A DNA stretch of 54,343 nt from Actinomycetota bacterium (lineage in GTDB: Bacteria; Actinomycetota; Thermoleophilia; Solirubrobacterales; 70-9), in the NCBI GenBank assembly GCA_018268675.1, contig JAFDWB010000058.1, positions 1 to 54,343 on the forward strand, read 5' to 3'. The notes under the pieces were generated by a model. It saw only the letters and a list, made by a program, of their open reading frames with translations, searched no databases and had not been told where the DNA came from. A program made the position numbers and the translations under genes. Shown one piece after another: positions 8,570-17,639 of the stretch (its first letter is position 1; every line of letters begins with the position of its first letter).

Positions 8570-10837
8570 GTGTTCGTTCGACAGAAGCGCGCCCCTGCCC
8601 GTAAACCCAAAGCCAAGGCGAAACGCGGCAAAGCCGCCAAACCGCGGGGCGGATTCCGCCTCTTCGAGGGGCTCGAGCAGCGCCACCTCGACCTGATCGG
8701 CCTGTTCCTCGTCGCGGCCGGGATCTACCTGGTCTTCGTGCTCTTCTTCGGCTGGGAAGGGGGGAAGGTCGGTTACGGGATCGAAACCGGCCTCGTCTAT
8801 CTCTTCGGCTCGGTCGGGGCGCGGATCTTCACCCTGCTGATGCTGGTCGCGGGCGGGATGCTGCTGACCGGCACCTCGATCTCGGCGCTGGCCCGGGGGA
8901 TCGGCAACGGCCTGCGGACGATCTTCTTCGGCGGCGTCCGCGGCAGCGAAGCGACCGCCCGCACGGTCCGCGAGGGCTCCGAGGAGTGGCGGCGACGGCG
9001 CGGCGAGCGGACCGCCGAGACCAAGGCGGCCCCGACCGACGTGATGAAGGACTACCCCGAGGACGACGAGGACTTCGAGCCGACCGTGGCCCTCGCCGAC
9101 GATCCCGACGACGACATCTTCGCCCCGGGGATCTTCGACGCCGACACCGAGGTCCAGTCCGGGGGCGAGGCGCCCGAGGAACGCGAGCCGTCGGCAGAAG
9201 AAGCCGAGGAACCGGAGCCCGAGCCCGCCCAGCAGTCGTTCCCGGAGCCGGACGCCCCCGAACGGCAAGATGCGCCGGCTCCCACCCCGATGGGCAACCT
9301 GCGCGGCGTCACCACCTCCGAGGAGATCGACTACCGGCTGCCGTCCCCGCGCGTGCTGGAGCGCGGCAAAGGCGACAAAGGACCGGATCCGCGCGACCAG
9401 CAGGCGACCGGGCGCAAGCTGATCGAGGCGCTCGGCCACTTCGGGGTCGAGGCGAAGATCGTCGGCGTGGTCAGCGGCCCGCACGTCTCCCTCTACGAAC
9501 TGCGCCTCGCTCCCGGCATCAAAGTCAAGAAAGTCACCGAGCTCGCCAACGACCTCGCCTACGCGCTCGCCTCGACCGACATCCGCATCCTCGCGCCGAT
9601 CCCCGGCAAACAGGCGGTCGGGGTGGAGGTGCCGAACGCGCGCCGCCGCATGGTCCGCCTCGGCGACATCTACGAGGGGCGCCCGCACAAGGCATCGCCG
9701 CTGGTCGCCTGGCTCGGCAAGGGGATCGACGGCAACGCGGTCTGGACCGACATCGCGAAGATGCCGCACGTGCTCGTCGCCGGCACCACCGGATCGGGCA
9801 AGAGCGCCTGCGTGAACGCGATGCTCTCCTCGATCTTGATGGCGGCCTCGCCGAACGAAGTGCGCCTGGTGCTGGTCGACCCCAAGCAGGTGGAGCTCAA
9901 CCACTACGAGCACGTGCCGCACCTGCTGACCCCGGTGGTCACCTCGCCGCGGCTCGCCGCCAACGTGCTCGCCAACCTGATCACCGAGATGGAGACGCGC
10001 TACGGGGTGATGTCGCAGGCCCGCGCTCGCAATCTCGAGGAGCTGAACCGGATCCGCCGCAAGGCCGGGGAGGCGCCGCTGCCGCACATCCTCTGCGTGA
10101 TCGACGAGCTCGCGGACCTGATGATGGTCGCCCCGGCCGAAGTCGAGGACTCGATCATCCGCCTCGCGCAGAAGTCGCGGGCCACCGGCATCCACCTGGT
10201 GCTGGCGACGCAGCGGCCCTCGACCGACATCATCACCGGCACGATCAAGGTCAACATCCCGAGCCGGATCGCCTTCGCGGTGTCCTCGCAGACGGACTCG
10301 CGGGTGATCCTCGACCAGGGCGGCGCCGAGTCGCTGCTCGGGCAGGGCGACATGCTCTTCCGCGGCGCCGGGACCTCGAAGCTGGCGCGCGTCCAGGGGG
10401 CCTTCATCACCGAGGACGAGATCGCCAAGATCACCGACCACTGGGCGCGCCAGGGCGAACCGGAGTTCGAGGAAGAGCTGCTGGAGACGCCGGAGGACGC
10501 GGGCGACGAAGGCGGGCGCGGGGACGACGACTTCGACCCCGACTCCGACGACCTGCTGGACGAGGCGATCCGCCTGGTCGTGCAGACCGAGACCGCCTCG
10601 GTGTCGATGATCCAGCGGCGCCTGCGGGTCGGCTACACGCGGGCCGGGCGGCTGATCGACATGCTCGAGCGGCGCGGGGTCATCTCCGGCTACGAGGGCT
10701 CCAAACCGCGCCAGGTGCTGATCACGCAGGCCGATCTGGCCCGGGTGGTCGGCGGCCCGGGGTCCGGCGGCGGGGGCGGGGCGCCCGCCGAGGCGGCGTC
10801 CCCGGTCGGGGCCGACGGCGGCGGCGAGCCTTCCTGA
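8570..10837 (+). CDS. ftsK: DNA translocase FtsK/SpoIIIE
   Basis: Septum-located ATP-driven DNA pump for chromosome segregation, 755 residues. A basic amino-terminal tail precedes two to three membrane helices at about residues 40-110, fewer than the four of classical FtsK. An acidic, Pro/Glu-rich linker (about 140-255) follows. The motor has Walker [15 protein letters not shown], Walker [12 protein letters not shown] and the arginine-containing [17 protein letters not shown]. The carboxy-terminal gamma winged helix is [20 protein letters not shown]. The start is GTG. cinA follows after 28 nt. Confidence 0.96.
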   Translation: MFVRQKRAPARKPKAKAKRGKAAKPRGGFRLFEGLEQRHLDLIGLFLVAAGIYLVFVLFFGWEGGKVGYGIETGLVYLFGSVGARIFTLLMLVAGGMLLTGTSISALARGIGNGLRTIFFGGVRGSEATARTVREGSEEWRRRRGERTAETKAAPTDVMKDYPEDDEDFEPTVALADDPDDDIFAPGIFDADTEVQSGGEAPEEREPSAEEAEEPEPEPAQQSFPEPDAPERQDAPAPTPMGNLRGVTTSEEIDYRLPSPRVLERGKGDKGPDPRDQQATGRKLIEALGHFGVEAKIVGVVSGPHVSLYELRLAPGIKVKKVTELANDLAYALASTDIRILAPIPGKQAVGVEVPNARRRMVRLGDIYEGRPHKASPLVAWLGKGIDGNAVWTDIAKMPHVLVAGTTGSGKSACVNAMLSSILMAASPNEVRLVLVDPKQVELNHYEHVPHLLTPVVTSPRLAANVLANLITEMETRYGVMSQARARNLEELNRIRRKAGEAPLPHILCVIDELADLMMVAPAEVEDSIIRLAQKSRATGIHLVLATQRPSTDIITGTIKVNIPSRIAFAVSSQTDSRVILDQGGAESLLGQGDMLFRGAGTSKLARVQGAFITEDEIAKITDHWARQGEPEFEEELLETPEDAGDEGGRGDDDFDPDSDDLLDEAIRLVVQTETASVSMIQRRLRVGYTRAGRLIDMLERRGVISGYEGSKPRQVLITQADLARVVGGPGSGGGGGAPAEAASPVGADGGGEPS

Positions 10838-10851
10838 GCGGGCCGGTCCGG

Positions 10852-10865
10852 TAGTTTCGTCCGGC
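10852..10865 (+). promoter_or_regulatory. -10 hexamer of cinA, leaderless configuration
   Basis: TAGTTT at 10852-10857 ends 8 nt before the cinA GTG, and no Shine-Dalgarno sequence is present. This supports the GTG at 10866 as the start. Confidence 0.5.
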
Positions 10866-12167
10866 GTGAAGGCCGGTGTCGTCAGAGCGGGGATCGTGGT
10901 CACCGGGACCGAGGTCATCACCGGGCGGATCGCCGACGCCAACGGCCCCTGGGTGAGCGAGCGGCTGGCCGAGCTGGGGGTGGAGGTCGCCCACATCATC
11001 GTGGTCGCCGACCGACCCGACGACCTGGAGCATGCGCTGGACTTCCTCGCGGCGGAGGGGATGGACCTGATCGTCACCAGCGGCGGGCTCGGGCCGACCG
11101 CCGACGACCTGACCGGGGAGATCGTCGCCCGCTTCGCCGGGCGCCCGCTGGAGTTGGACGCCGAGATGGAGGCGAAGATCGCGGCCATCCTGCGGCGCTT
11201 CGCCAGCACCCGTGGCATCAAATTCGACGAAGCGGCGGTGATGGAGGCCAACCGCAAGCAGGCGATGGTGCCGGCGGGGGCCGAGGCCCTCGACCCGGTC
11301 GGGACCGCGCCGGGGCTGGTGGTGCCGGCCGGGGAGCGCGTCGTGGTCGTCCTGCCCGGACCGCCGCGCGAGCTGCAACCGATGTGGCCGGTGGCATTGG
11401 CGACCGACGCGGTGCGGGCGGTGCTCGCGCGGGCGACGCCGCTGCACGGGCTGACGATGCGGATGTTCGGCGTCCCGGAGTCCGAAATCGCCAAGAGCCT
11501 GCGCGAGATCGAGGCCCAGGACGGGGTGGACGTCGACGCGGTCGAGATCACCACCTGCCTGCGGCGGGGGGAGATCGAGATCGACGTGCGCTGGCGCGAG
11601 GAGACCGAGGCGACCGCGCTGGCGGTGCGCGACGGGCTGGTGCGCCGGCACCCGGGCGAGACCTTCAGCCTCGACGGCGAGACGATCGACGAGCAGGTGG
11701 CGAAACTGCTGCGCGGGCACCGGCTGGGGCTCGCAGAGTCCTGCAGCGCAGGCCTGCTGGCGGCGCGGATCACCGACGTTCCGGGGGCCTCGGACTACTT
11801 CGCCGGCAGCGCCGTCACCTACTCCTACGAGGCCAAAGAAGAGCTGCTCGGGGTGCCGAAGGCCCTGCTGGAGGAGAAGGGCGCGGTCTCGCCGGAGGTC
11901 GCCGCGGCGATGGCGCAGGGGGCGCTGGAGCGCTTCGGGGCCGACGTCGCGGTCGCGATCACCGGGATCGCCGGGCCGGGCGGGGGGACGGCCGAGAAGC
12001 CGGTCGGGTACGTGTGCTTCGACGCGCGGCTGGCGGACGGGACCGGGATCGCCGTCGACCGGGTGATCCCCGGCGACCGTACCGACATCCGCGAACGCTC
12101 GGCCCTGGTCGCGATGCACCTGCTTCGGCGGCTGCTCGGCGGCGAAGTTTCGGATTCGCGCCCCTAA
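10866..12167 (+). CDS. cinA: CinA: nicotinamide-nucleotide amidohydrolase/ADP-ribose pyrophosphatase family
   Basis: Full-length CinA of 433 residues. The amino-terminal MoCF/COG1058 domain ([38 protein letters not shown]) is associated with pyrophosphatase activity. The carboxy-terminal PncC deamidase domain ([37 protein letters not shown]) recycles NMN to NaMN. The cinA-thpR-recA order is the familiar competence/DNA-damage neighbourhood. The function is known from the family; a link to DNA uptake here is inference only. Confidence 0.95.
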   Translation: MKAGVVRAGIVVTGTEVITGRIADANGPWVSERLAELGVEVAHIIVVADRPDDLEHALDFLAAEGMDLIVTSGGLGPTADDLTGEIVARFAGRPLELDAEMEAKIAAILRRFASTRGIKFDEAAVMEANRKQAMVPAGAEALDPVGTAPGLVVPAGERVVVVLPGPPRELQPMWPVALATDAVRAVLARATPLHGLTMRMFGVPESEIAKSLREIEAQDGVDVDAVEITTCLRRGEIEIDVRWREETEATALAVRDGLVRRHPGETFSLDGETIDEQVAKLLRGHRLGLAESCSAGLLAARITDVPGASDYFAGSAVTYSYEAKEELLGVPKALLEEKGAVSPEVAAAMAQGALERFGADVAVAITGIAGPGGGTAEKPVGYVCFDARLADGTGIAVDRVIPGDRTDIRERSALVAMHLLRRLLGGEVSDSRP

Positions 12168-12183
12168 ATTCACAGAGATCTTG

Positions 12184-12228
12184 CAAACGCGCGTTGAGCC
12201 GCGCGCTTTGGCTCCCTAGCTTGGCCGT
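12184..12228 (+). promoter_or_regulatory. Promoter of thpR-recA with degenerate LexA-like palindrome
   Basis: TTGAGC (12194-12199), a 17-nt spacer and TAGCTT (12217-12222) are followed by 6 nt and the thpR ATG, a well-formed leaderless promoter. CAAACGCGCGTTGAG (12184-12198) overlaps the -35 and resembles the Gram-positive SOS box CGAAC-N4-GTTCG, matching 7 of its 10 fixed positions. A cleaner box precedes dinB at 42150-42163. LexA control of recA through this site is plausible but unproven. Confidence 0.5.
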
Positions 12229-12816
12229 ATGGAAGGTCGAGAGGGGAAAGGGGGGCGGCAGCGGCTGTTCGTGGCGCTTGACCTGCCCGACGCGATCCGC
12301 GACGACATCGCGGCGTGGGGGGAGGCCGAGCTGATCGACCCGGCCCTGCGCGCCGCGCGGCGGGAGTCTCTGCACGTGACCCTCGCGTTCCTCGGCGGGC
12401 GGGGACCCGACGAGGCGGCGGCGATCGCGGCGCTGGTGCGGGGGTTCGAGGCGCCGGGGGCGCCGCTGAGGCTCGAGGACCCGGTGCCGCTGCCGCGGCG
12501 TGGTCGGCCCTCGGCCCTTGCGCTCCCGGCGCCGTCCCCGGCCACGGCCGACCTCCACCGCGGGTTGGCGGAGAGGCTGGTCGCGGCGGGCCTGTACGAG
12601 CCCGAGAAGCGCGATTTCTGGCCCCATGTGACGGTCGCCAGGGTGCGGACGGAGGGGCGCGGGGCGCGGCGGCCGGAAGCGGTCGCGAGGTGGCCCGGAG
12701 ACCTCCCGAAGGCGCTCAAGGAGCCGTTTTATGGCGTCCGGGTGACGCTTTACCGTTCTGAACTCCAGCCGGGGGGCGCCCGATACGTCCCGCTGGCCCA
12801 AGTCGAGCTGTCCTGA
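12229..12816 (+). CDS. thpR: RNA 2',3'-cyclic phosphodiesterase (LigT/ThpR)
   Basis: Small 2H phosphoesterase of 195 residues. The two His-x-Thr catalytic motifs are visible: LHVTLAFLG near residue 47 and PHVTVARV near residue 132. The RLFVALDLPDAIRDDI opening is typical. The family hydrolyses 2',3'-cyclic phosphate ends of RNA. The gene sits between cinA and recA and probably shares their expression; recA starts 30 nt downstream with its own ribosome-binding site. Confidence 0.92.
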   Translation: MEGREGKGGRQRLFVALDLPDAIRDDIAAWGEAELIDPALRAARRESLHVTLAFLGGRGPDEAAAIAALVRGFEAPGAPLRLEDPVPLPRRGRPSALALPAPSPATADLHRGLAERLVAAGLYEPEKRDFWPHVTVARVRTEGRGARRPEAVARWPGDLPKALKEPFYGVRVTLYRSELQPGGARYVPLAQVELS

Positions 12817-12845
12817 AGCGGGCGGCAGTGAGGTGATGATCTGAG

Positions 12846-13937
12846 ATGGCGGAGAAAACTGTGAACCTGAAAGATGCCTCGGCGAAAGAAGCCAAAGCGA
12901 AGGACGCGGCTCTCGAGGCGGCCGTCACCGGGATCAAACGGGAGTTCGGCGAGGGCGCGCTGATGCGCCTGGGGGAGCAGGGCACGATCAAGGTCGACTC
13001 GATCCCGACCGGGTCGCTGGCGCTCGACCTGGCGCTCGGGATCGGCGGCGTGCCGCGCGGCCGGATCATCGAGATCTTCGGCCCCGAGTCCTCGGGGAAG
13101 ACGACGTTGGTCAACCACATCATCGCCGAGGCCCAGGCCCGCGGCGGCGTCTGCGCCTTCATCGACACCGAGCACGCGATCGATCCGGTCTACTCGCGGG
13201 CGATCGGCGTCGACACCGACGAGCTGCTGGTCTCCCAGCCCGACTACGGCGAGCAGGCGCTGCAGATCGCCGACCGGTTGATCGCCTCGGCGGCGGTCGA
13301 CGTGGTCGCGATCGACTCGGTGGCCGCGCTGACCCCGAAAGCCGAGCTCGACGGCCAGATCGGCGACACCACGGTCGGCCTGCAGGCGCGGCTGATGTCG
13401 CAGGCGCTGCGGAAACTGGCGGGGAGCCTGAACCGGACCAAGACGGTCTGCCTCTTCACCAACCAGATCCGCGAAAAAGTCGGCGTCCAGTTCGGCTCGC
13501 CGGAGACCCAGCCGGGTGGCCGGGCGCTGAAGTTCTACTCGTCGCAGCGGCTCGACATCCGCCGCATCGAGACCCTCAAGGAGGGGACCGAGGCGGTCGG
13601 CAACCGGGTCCGCGTGAAAGTCGTCAAGAACAAGGTCGCGGCGCCTTTCCGCCAGGCGGAGTTCGACATCGAGTACGGGGTCGGGATCTCCCGCGAGGGC
13701 GGCCTGCTCGACTTCGGGATCGAACAGGATCTGGTCCAGAAATCGGGCTCGTTCTTCTCGTATGGCGAGACGCGCCTCGGGCAGGGGCGCAACAACGCGA
13801 AACAGTTCCTCAAAGACAACCCGGAGCTCTCGCTGGAGATCGAAACGAAGGTGCGCACCGCGCTCGGGATCGGCGACACGCCTAGCGATGCCGCGGTCGA
13901 GGAGTCGGCACCGGTCACCGAGGCCCAGGCCGCCTAG
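12846..13937 (+). CDS. recA: Recombinase RecA
   Basis: ATP-dependent strand-exchange protein and SOS co-protease, 363 residues. Walker A is GPESSGKTT, Walker B is [12 protein letters not shown], loop L2 lies around [22 protein letters not shown], and the core begins [14 protein letters not shown] longer, Glu/Ala-rich tail ends the protein. The start ATG follows GAGGTGATGATCTGAG. No recX lies downstream, unlike many actinobacteria; a cytochrome c gene follows instead. Confidence 0.98.
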   Translation: MAEKTVNLKDASAKEAKAKDAALEAAVTGIKREFGEGALMRLGEQGTIKVDSIPTGSLALDLALGIGGVPRGRIIEIFGPESSGKTTLVNHIIAEAQARGGVCAFIDTEHAIDPVYSRAIGVDTDELLVSQPDYGEQALQIADRLIASAAVDVVAIDSVAALTPKAELDGQIGDTTVGLQARLMSQALRKLAGSLNRTKTVCLFTNQIREKVGVQFGSPETQPGGRALKFYSSQRLDIRRIETLKEGTEAVGNRVRVKVVKNKVAAPFRQAEFDIEYGVGISREGGLLDFGIEQDLVQKSGSFFSYGETRLGQGRNNAKQFLKDNPELSLEIETKVRTALGIGDTPSDAAVEESAPVTEAQAA

Positions 13938-13999
13938 GGCGGCCCGGCCTCGGCCTGCAAGCACCGCGTTCCTCGCACCAATAGGATTCCGCCCGCGCG

Positions 14000-14644
14000 A
14001 TGCACGAAACGCTCTTCTACATCTGTGGCGGCATCCTCGCCGCCTCAGCCGTCAGCGTCAGCCTGTTCGGGCTGAAAAACGACAATTTCCCCGGCAAATA
14101 CATGCCGCTGGTCATCGTGTGGTTCGCGGTCTTCGCGATCGGCGCCGGCACCTTCGCCGTCCTGCACGGCAAGGACGAGTCGGAAGCGCACGACAAGGAA
14201 TACGTGAAAGCGAACCAGGAAATCGAAAAAAACGAGACCACCGGCCCGTTTGAAAAAGCCCGGGAAGAAGCGGCTGAAGAAGAAAAAGCCGCCGCGGGCG
14301 CAGAAGGCACGGAAAGCGCTGGCGGTGAAGAAGGCGGCGAAGCCGCGGCGGGCGGCGAAGAAAGCACCGAAGGGGAAAGCGAAGCCTCCACCGGTGGCGG
14401 CAACGCCGAAGCTGGTGCGGCTGTCTTCGCCCAGAACTGCGCGACCTGCCACGGCCCGACCGGCCACGGGGGCGGCATCGGCCCCGACCTGCGCACGATG
14501 CCGCTGGCGCAAACCGAAGAAGGCACGATCAAGCAGGTCACCAACGGCGGCGCGGTGATGCCACCCTTCAGCGGCGTTCTGTCCGAAGAAGAAATCAAGA
14601 ACGTCGCCGCCTACGTCGTCCAGGACATCACCCACGGCGAATAG
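14000..14644 (+). CDS. Membrane-anchored c-type cytochrome with acidic linker
   Basis: 214-residue protein with two membrane helices (about residues 5-25 and 33-53). A Glu/Ala/Gly-rich linker of about 80 residues follows (roughly 63-140), then a class I cytochrome c domain. Haem attachment is at CATCH, and a distal methionine is likely in AVMPPFSG. The haem domain should face outside the membrane and carry electrons, perhaps to a terminal oxidase; no oxidase genes are in the window. TAGGAT at 13982-13987 is a possible -10. Glutamates are 28 GAA to 2 GAG, opposite to neighbouring genes. Confidence 0.88.
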   Translation: MHETLFYICGGILAASAVSVSLFGLKNDNFPGKYMPLVIVWFAVFAIGAGTFAVLHGKDESEAHDKEYVKANQEIEKNETTGPFEKAREEAAEEEKAAAGAEGTESAGGEEGGEAAAGGEESTEGESEASTGGGNAEAGAAVFAQNCATCHGPTGHGGGIGPDLRTMPLAQTEEGTIKQVTNGGAVMPPFSGVLSEEEIKNVAAYVVQDITHGE

Positions 14645-14676
14645 CGCCGGCGCTCGGCGCCCTCTCTGGCACTCGG

Positions 14677-14688
14677 TACCCTGGGCGC
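14677..14688 (+). promoter_or_regulatory. -10 hexamer of miaB, leaderless configuration
   Basis: TACCCT at 14677-14682 ends 6 nt before the GTG start of miaB. The local sequence (TACCCTGGG) matches the dapA promoter hexamer. Confidence 0.5.
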
Positions 14689-16011
14689 GTGAAGCGCTTC
14701 CACGTCACGACCTTCGGGTGCCAGATGAACGTGCATGACTCCGAGCGGATGCGGGGCATGCTCACCTCGCTCGGGTACGAGGAGGCGGCGGAGCGCTCCG
14801 AAGCCGACCTGATCCTCTTCAACACCTGCTCGATCCGCGAGTCGGCCGACAGCCGGTTCATCGCCCACCTGGGCGAGGCGAAGCGGCTGAAGAGCGAAGA
14901 TCCGGCCCGCACGGTCGGGGTCGGCGGCTGCTGGGCCCAATCGGTCAAGGAGGAGGTCTTCGAGCGCTTCCCGTTCGTCGACGTCGCCTTCGGCCCCGGC
15001 CAGATCCACAAGCTGGCCGAGTTCCTGAACTCCGACTCGCTGACCGCACAGGGGTACTTCGAGTTCGAGGACTTCTCCGGCCACCTGCCGGCGCGCCGCG
15101 AGCGTGAGTTCCAGGGCTGGCTCCAGATCTCCCAGGGCTGCAACTGCGTCTGCTCCTACTGCATCGTGCCCTCCACCCGCGGCCGCGAGGTCAGCCGCGA
15201 CCCGGCCGAGCTGCTCGCCGAGACCGAGGCGCTGGCCGCCGACGGGGTGCGCGAGGTCACCCTGCTGGGCCAGAACGTCAACAGCTATGGCCGCGACCTG
15301 CCGCCGGCGAGCCGGATCAGCTTCGCCGAGCTCCTCGCGGGCGTCGACGCCGTCCCCGGCATCGACCGCATCCGCTACACCAGCCCGCACCCGAAGGACA
15401 TGAAGGAGGATGTGATCCGCGCCCACGCCGAGCTGCCCTCGCTCTGCGAGCAGATCCACCTGCCGCTCCAGTCGGGCTCGAGCGCGGTGTTGAAACGGAT
15501 GCGCCGCACCTACGACCGCGCCCGCTACATGGACCGCGTCGCGCTGATCCGTGAGCACGTCCCCGACTGCGCGATCACCACCGACATCATCGTCGGCTTC
15601 CCGGGCGAGACCGAGGCCGATTTCGCCGAGACCCTCGAGGTGGCGGAGGAGGTCGGCTACGACGGCGCCTTCACCTTCATCTTCAGCCCCCGACGCGAAA
15701 CCGAGGCGGCGACGATGGACGGGCAGCTGCCGCACCCGGTCAAGGTGGAGCGCATGGAACGGCTCGTGGAGGTCATCCAGAGGCGGGCGGCGGGGCGGGC
15801 GCAGCGGTTCGTCGGGCGGACGATGGAGGTGCTGGTCGAGGGGCCGAGCCGGACCGACCCGACCCGCCTGCGCGGGCGGACGCGGCACGGGAAGGCGGTG
15901 AACTTCGAAGGCGCCGCAAGCCCGGGCGAGCTGGTCGACGTGGAGATCGAGGGGGCGACCTCGCAGACGCTCTCGGGGGTCGCCGCCCGGCCGCTCTCGC
16001 CGCTCTTCTGA
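14689..16011 (+). CDS. miaB: tRNA-2-methylthio-N6-dimethylallyladenosine synthase
   Basis: Radical-SAM methylthiotransferase modifying A37 of tRNAs, acting after MiaA, which is encoded next. Its 440 residues show the amino-terminal UPF0004 domain with cysteines in FGCQMN, NTCSIRES and VGGCWAQS (second Fe-S cluster). The radical-SAM motif is GCNCVCSYCIVPSTRG (CxxxCxxC), and a TRAM domain lies at the end. The GTG start is supported by the adjacent -10 hexamer. The gap to miaA is 4 nt. Confidence 0.96.
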   Translation: MKRFHVTTFGCQMNVHDSERMRGMLTSLGYEEAAERSEADLILFNTCSIRESADSRFIAHLGEAKRLKSEDPARTVGVGGCWAQSVKEEVFERFPFVDVAFGPGQIHKLAEFLNSDSLTAQGYFEFEDFSGHLPARREREFQGWLQISQGCNCVCSYCIVPSTRGREVSRDPAELLAETEALAADGVREVTLLGQNVNSYGRDLPPASRISFAELLAGVDAVPGIDRIRYTSPHPKDMKEDVIRAHAELPSLCEQIHLPLQSGSSAVLKRMRRTYDRARYMDRVALIREHVPDCAITTDIIVGFPGETEADFAETLEVAEEVGYDGAFTFIFSPRRETEAATMDGQLPHPVKVERMERLVEVIQRRAAGRAQRFVGRTMEVLVEGPSRTDPTRLRGRTRHGKAVNFEGAASPGELVDVEIEGATSQTLSGVAARPLSPLF

Positions 16012-16015
16012 GCAG

Positions 16016-16753
16016 TTGCCCGTCCTCGCGATCTTCGGGCCGACCGGGGTGGGAAAGACCGGGGTCGCGGTCGAGCTCGCGGGGCTGCTGCGGGAGCGGG
16101 GCGAGGAGCCGGTGGCCGTCAACTGCGACGCGCTACAGGTGTACGAGGGCCTCGAGGTGCTCACCGGGGCGGCCGGCGCCGCGGAGCGGGCGATGTTGCC
16201 GCACGGGCTGCTCGGGATCGTGCCGGTGACCGAGGACTTCTCGATCCGAGAGTACATGCCGTTGGCGCACGCGGCGGTCGACGGTGCGCTGGCGGCGGGG
16301 AAGACCCCGATCGTGGTGGGCGGGACCGGGCTATACCTGCGGGCCGCGCTGGCGGACCTCTCACTGCGCAAGGTCCCCGCTTTCGACCAGGCCTCGGAGC
16401 TGTGGTCGGGAGCAACCAGGCACCCGACCCGGATCTTCGGTCTCGACATGGACCGGGCGCGGCTCTACGCGCGGATCGACGCGCGGGTCGACGCGATCGT
16501 CGCCGCGGGCGGGGAGGCGGAGGCGCGCCGCGCGGATGCGCTCGGCCCGGGGCGTACCGCCCGCAAAGCGCTCGGACTGAACGAGATCCTCGCCGGGGAC
16601 CTGGAGACGATGAAGCGGCGCTCCCGCAACTACGCCCGCCGGCAGCTCACCTGGATGCGCAAAATCCCGGACCTGACGACGATCGACCGCACCGACCTGA
16701 CGGACGCCGAGGTGGCGGCGGTGATCTACGACGGGATAGGGTCCGCGCGGTGA
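16016..16753 (+). CDS. miaA: tRNA dimethylallyltransferase, shortened
   Basis: Transfers the dimethylallyl group to A37 of tRNA, making the substrate of MiaB. Present are the P-loop GPTGVGKT, the substrate motif VNCDALQVYEGL, GGTGLYLRAAL and the carboxy-terminal RRSRNYARRQLTWMRK. At 245 residues it is about 50-60 short of the usual length. The DPxxAxRIHPND helical insertion that normally follows GLYLRALL is missing, and the chain runs directly from LSLRKVP to HPTRIFGLDMDRARL. The reading frame is intact and the end overlaps dapF by 4 nt (GTGA). The start is TTG. Confidence 0.88.
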   Translation: MPVLAIFGPTGVGKTGVAVELAGLLRERGEEPVAVNCDALQVYEGLEVLTGAAGAAERAMLPHGLLGIVPVTEDFSIREYMPLAHAAVDGALAAGKTPIVVGGTGLYLRAALADLSLRKVPAFDQASELWSGATRHPTRIFGLDMDRARLYARIDARVDAIVAAGGEAEARRADALGPGRTARKALGLNEILAGDLETMKRRSRNYARRQLTWMRKIPDLTTIDRTDLTDAEVAAVIYDGIGSAR

Positions 16754-17595
16754 AATTCGAGAAGTGGCAGGCGCTCGGCAACGACTATCTGATCCTCGAG
16801 CAGGCGAACCTTCCCTGGGAGCTGAACGAGGCGCGCGTCGAGTGGCTCTGTGACCCGCACTTCGGGGTCGGCTCGGACGGGATCCTGCTGCTGTCGCGCT
16901 CCGACGACCCGGAGTTCGTCGCCGATCTGCGGATCTTCAACCCGGACGGCTCGGAGGCGGAGCTGTCGGGGAACGGGGCGAGGGAGGCGATCCTCTACCT
17001 GCGCCGCCACGGCTGGACCGACGCCGAGGAGTTCGCGATCTCGACCGTCGCCGGGCCGATCCGGCCGACGATCACCGGCGAGCTGACCTGCTCGGTCGAC
17101 ATGGGGAAGGCCTCGACCGCCTCCAAGGACTTCCCCTCCGGTGGCCCCGACGGCCGCGGCACGGTGCGCTCGGCGGGCCACGACTGGGAGTTCCAGCACG
17201 TCTCGATCGGCAACCCGCAGTGCGCGATCCTCGTCGACCCGGTCGAGCTCGCCGACCTCGACCTGGAGCTGATCGGCCCCGAGATCGAAGGTTCGACGCT
17301 CTTCCCGAACCGCACCAACGTCTCCTTCCTGGCGGTCGACGGCAGCCGGGTGCGCGCCCGCATCTTCGAGCGCGGCGTGGGGGAGACGCTCTCCTCCGGG
17401 ACCGGCGCCTCGGGCGCCGCGGTGACCGCCTTCCTCGGCGGCGCGCCGAGTCCGCTCACGGTCGAGCTCGACGGCGGCGAGCTCACCGTCACCGTCGGCG
17501 ACGATCTCGCGGTGCGCCTCGACGGCTGGGCCGAGCCGGTGTGCGCGGGCGAGCTCTCGCCGGAGCTCGTCGCCGCGCTCGGCGAGCAGGACTGA
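16750..17595 (+). CDS. dapF: Diaminopimelate epimerase homologue lacking both catalytic cysteines
   Basis: 281-residue DapF-fold protein that by family would interconvert LL- and meso-diaminopimelate. Conserved landmarks are LGNDYLIL, NPDGSEAELSGNGARE, IGNPQCAILVD and ERGVGETLSSGTGAS. The two acid/base cysteines of the family (Cys73 and Cys217 in E. coli) are both serine here, Ser73 and Ser216. The frame is intact, the length is normal and the gene lies between miaA (4-nt overlap) and an LL-DAP aminotransferase-like gene, so it is probably expressed. Whether it is an active epimerase cannot be told from sequence. The GTG start follows from the overlap and the LGND spacing. Confidence 0.85.
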   Translation: MKFEKWQALGNDYLILEQANLPWELNEARVEWLCDPHFGVGSDGILLLSRSDDPEFVADLRIFNPDGSEAELSGNGAREAILYLRRHGWTDAEEFAISTVAGPIRPTITGELTCSVDMGKASTASKDFPSGGPDGRGTVRSAGHDWEFQHVSIGNPQCAILVDPVELADLDLELIGPEIEGSTLFPNRTNVSFLAVDGSRVRARIFERGVGETLSSGTGASGAAVTAFLGGAPSPLTVELDGGELTVTVGDDLAVRLDGWAEPVCAGELSPELVAALGEQD

Positions 17596-17624
17596 CCCGC
17601 CCGGCCTCCCGCCCGGCCTTCCGT

Positions 17625-17639
17625 TAGGTTTCCGCGCCC
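17625..17639 (+). promoter_or_regulatory. -10 hexamer of the aminotransferase gene, leaderless configuration
   Basis: TAGGTT at 17625-17630 ends 9 nt before the ATG, without a ribosome-binding site. Confidence 0.45.

Noticed and set aside
8501-11773. Very long minus-strand frame opposite ftsK and cinA (over 1000 codons), and similar ones at 750-2192 and 19867-22215
   Set aside because: These are shadows produced by high GC at third codon positions of the real genes. They have Arg/Pro/Ala-rich composition and no recognisable domains; for 19867-22215 only the epimerase portion up to 20862 is real.
14250-14558. Lysine-rich frame (histone-like) overlapping the cytochrome c linker
   Set aside because: It is a +1 reading of the GAA/GCG-rich acidic linker; the CATCH haem motif and membrane helices are in the other frame.
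16750-17595. dapF as a pseudogene
   Set aside because: The frame is intact, the length is normal, all other motifs are kept and it overlaps miaA by 4 nt. Two independent Cys-to-Ser changes at exactly the active-site positions look like a functional variant rather than decay.
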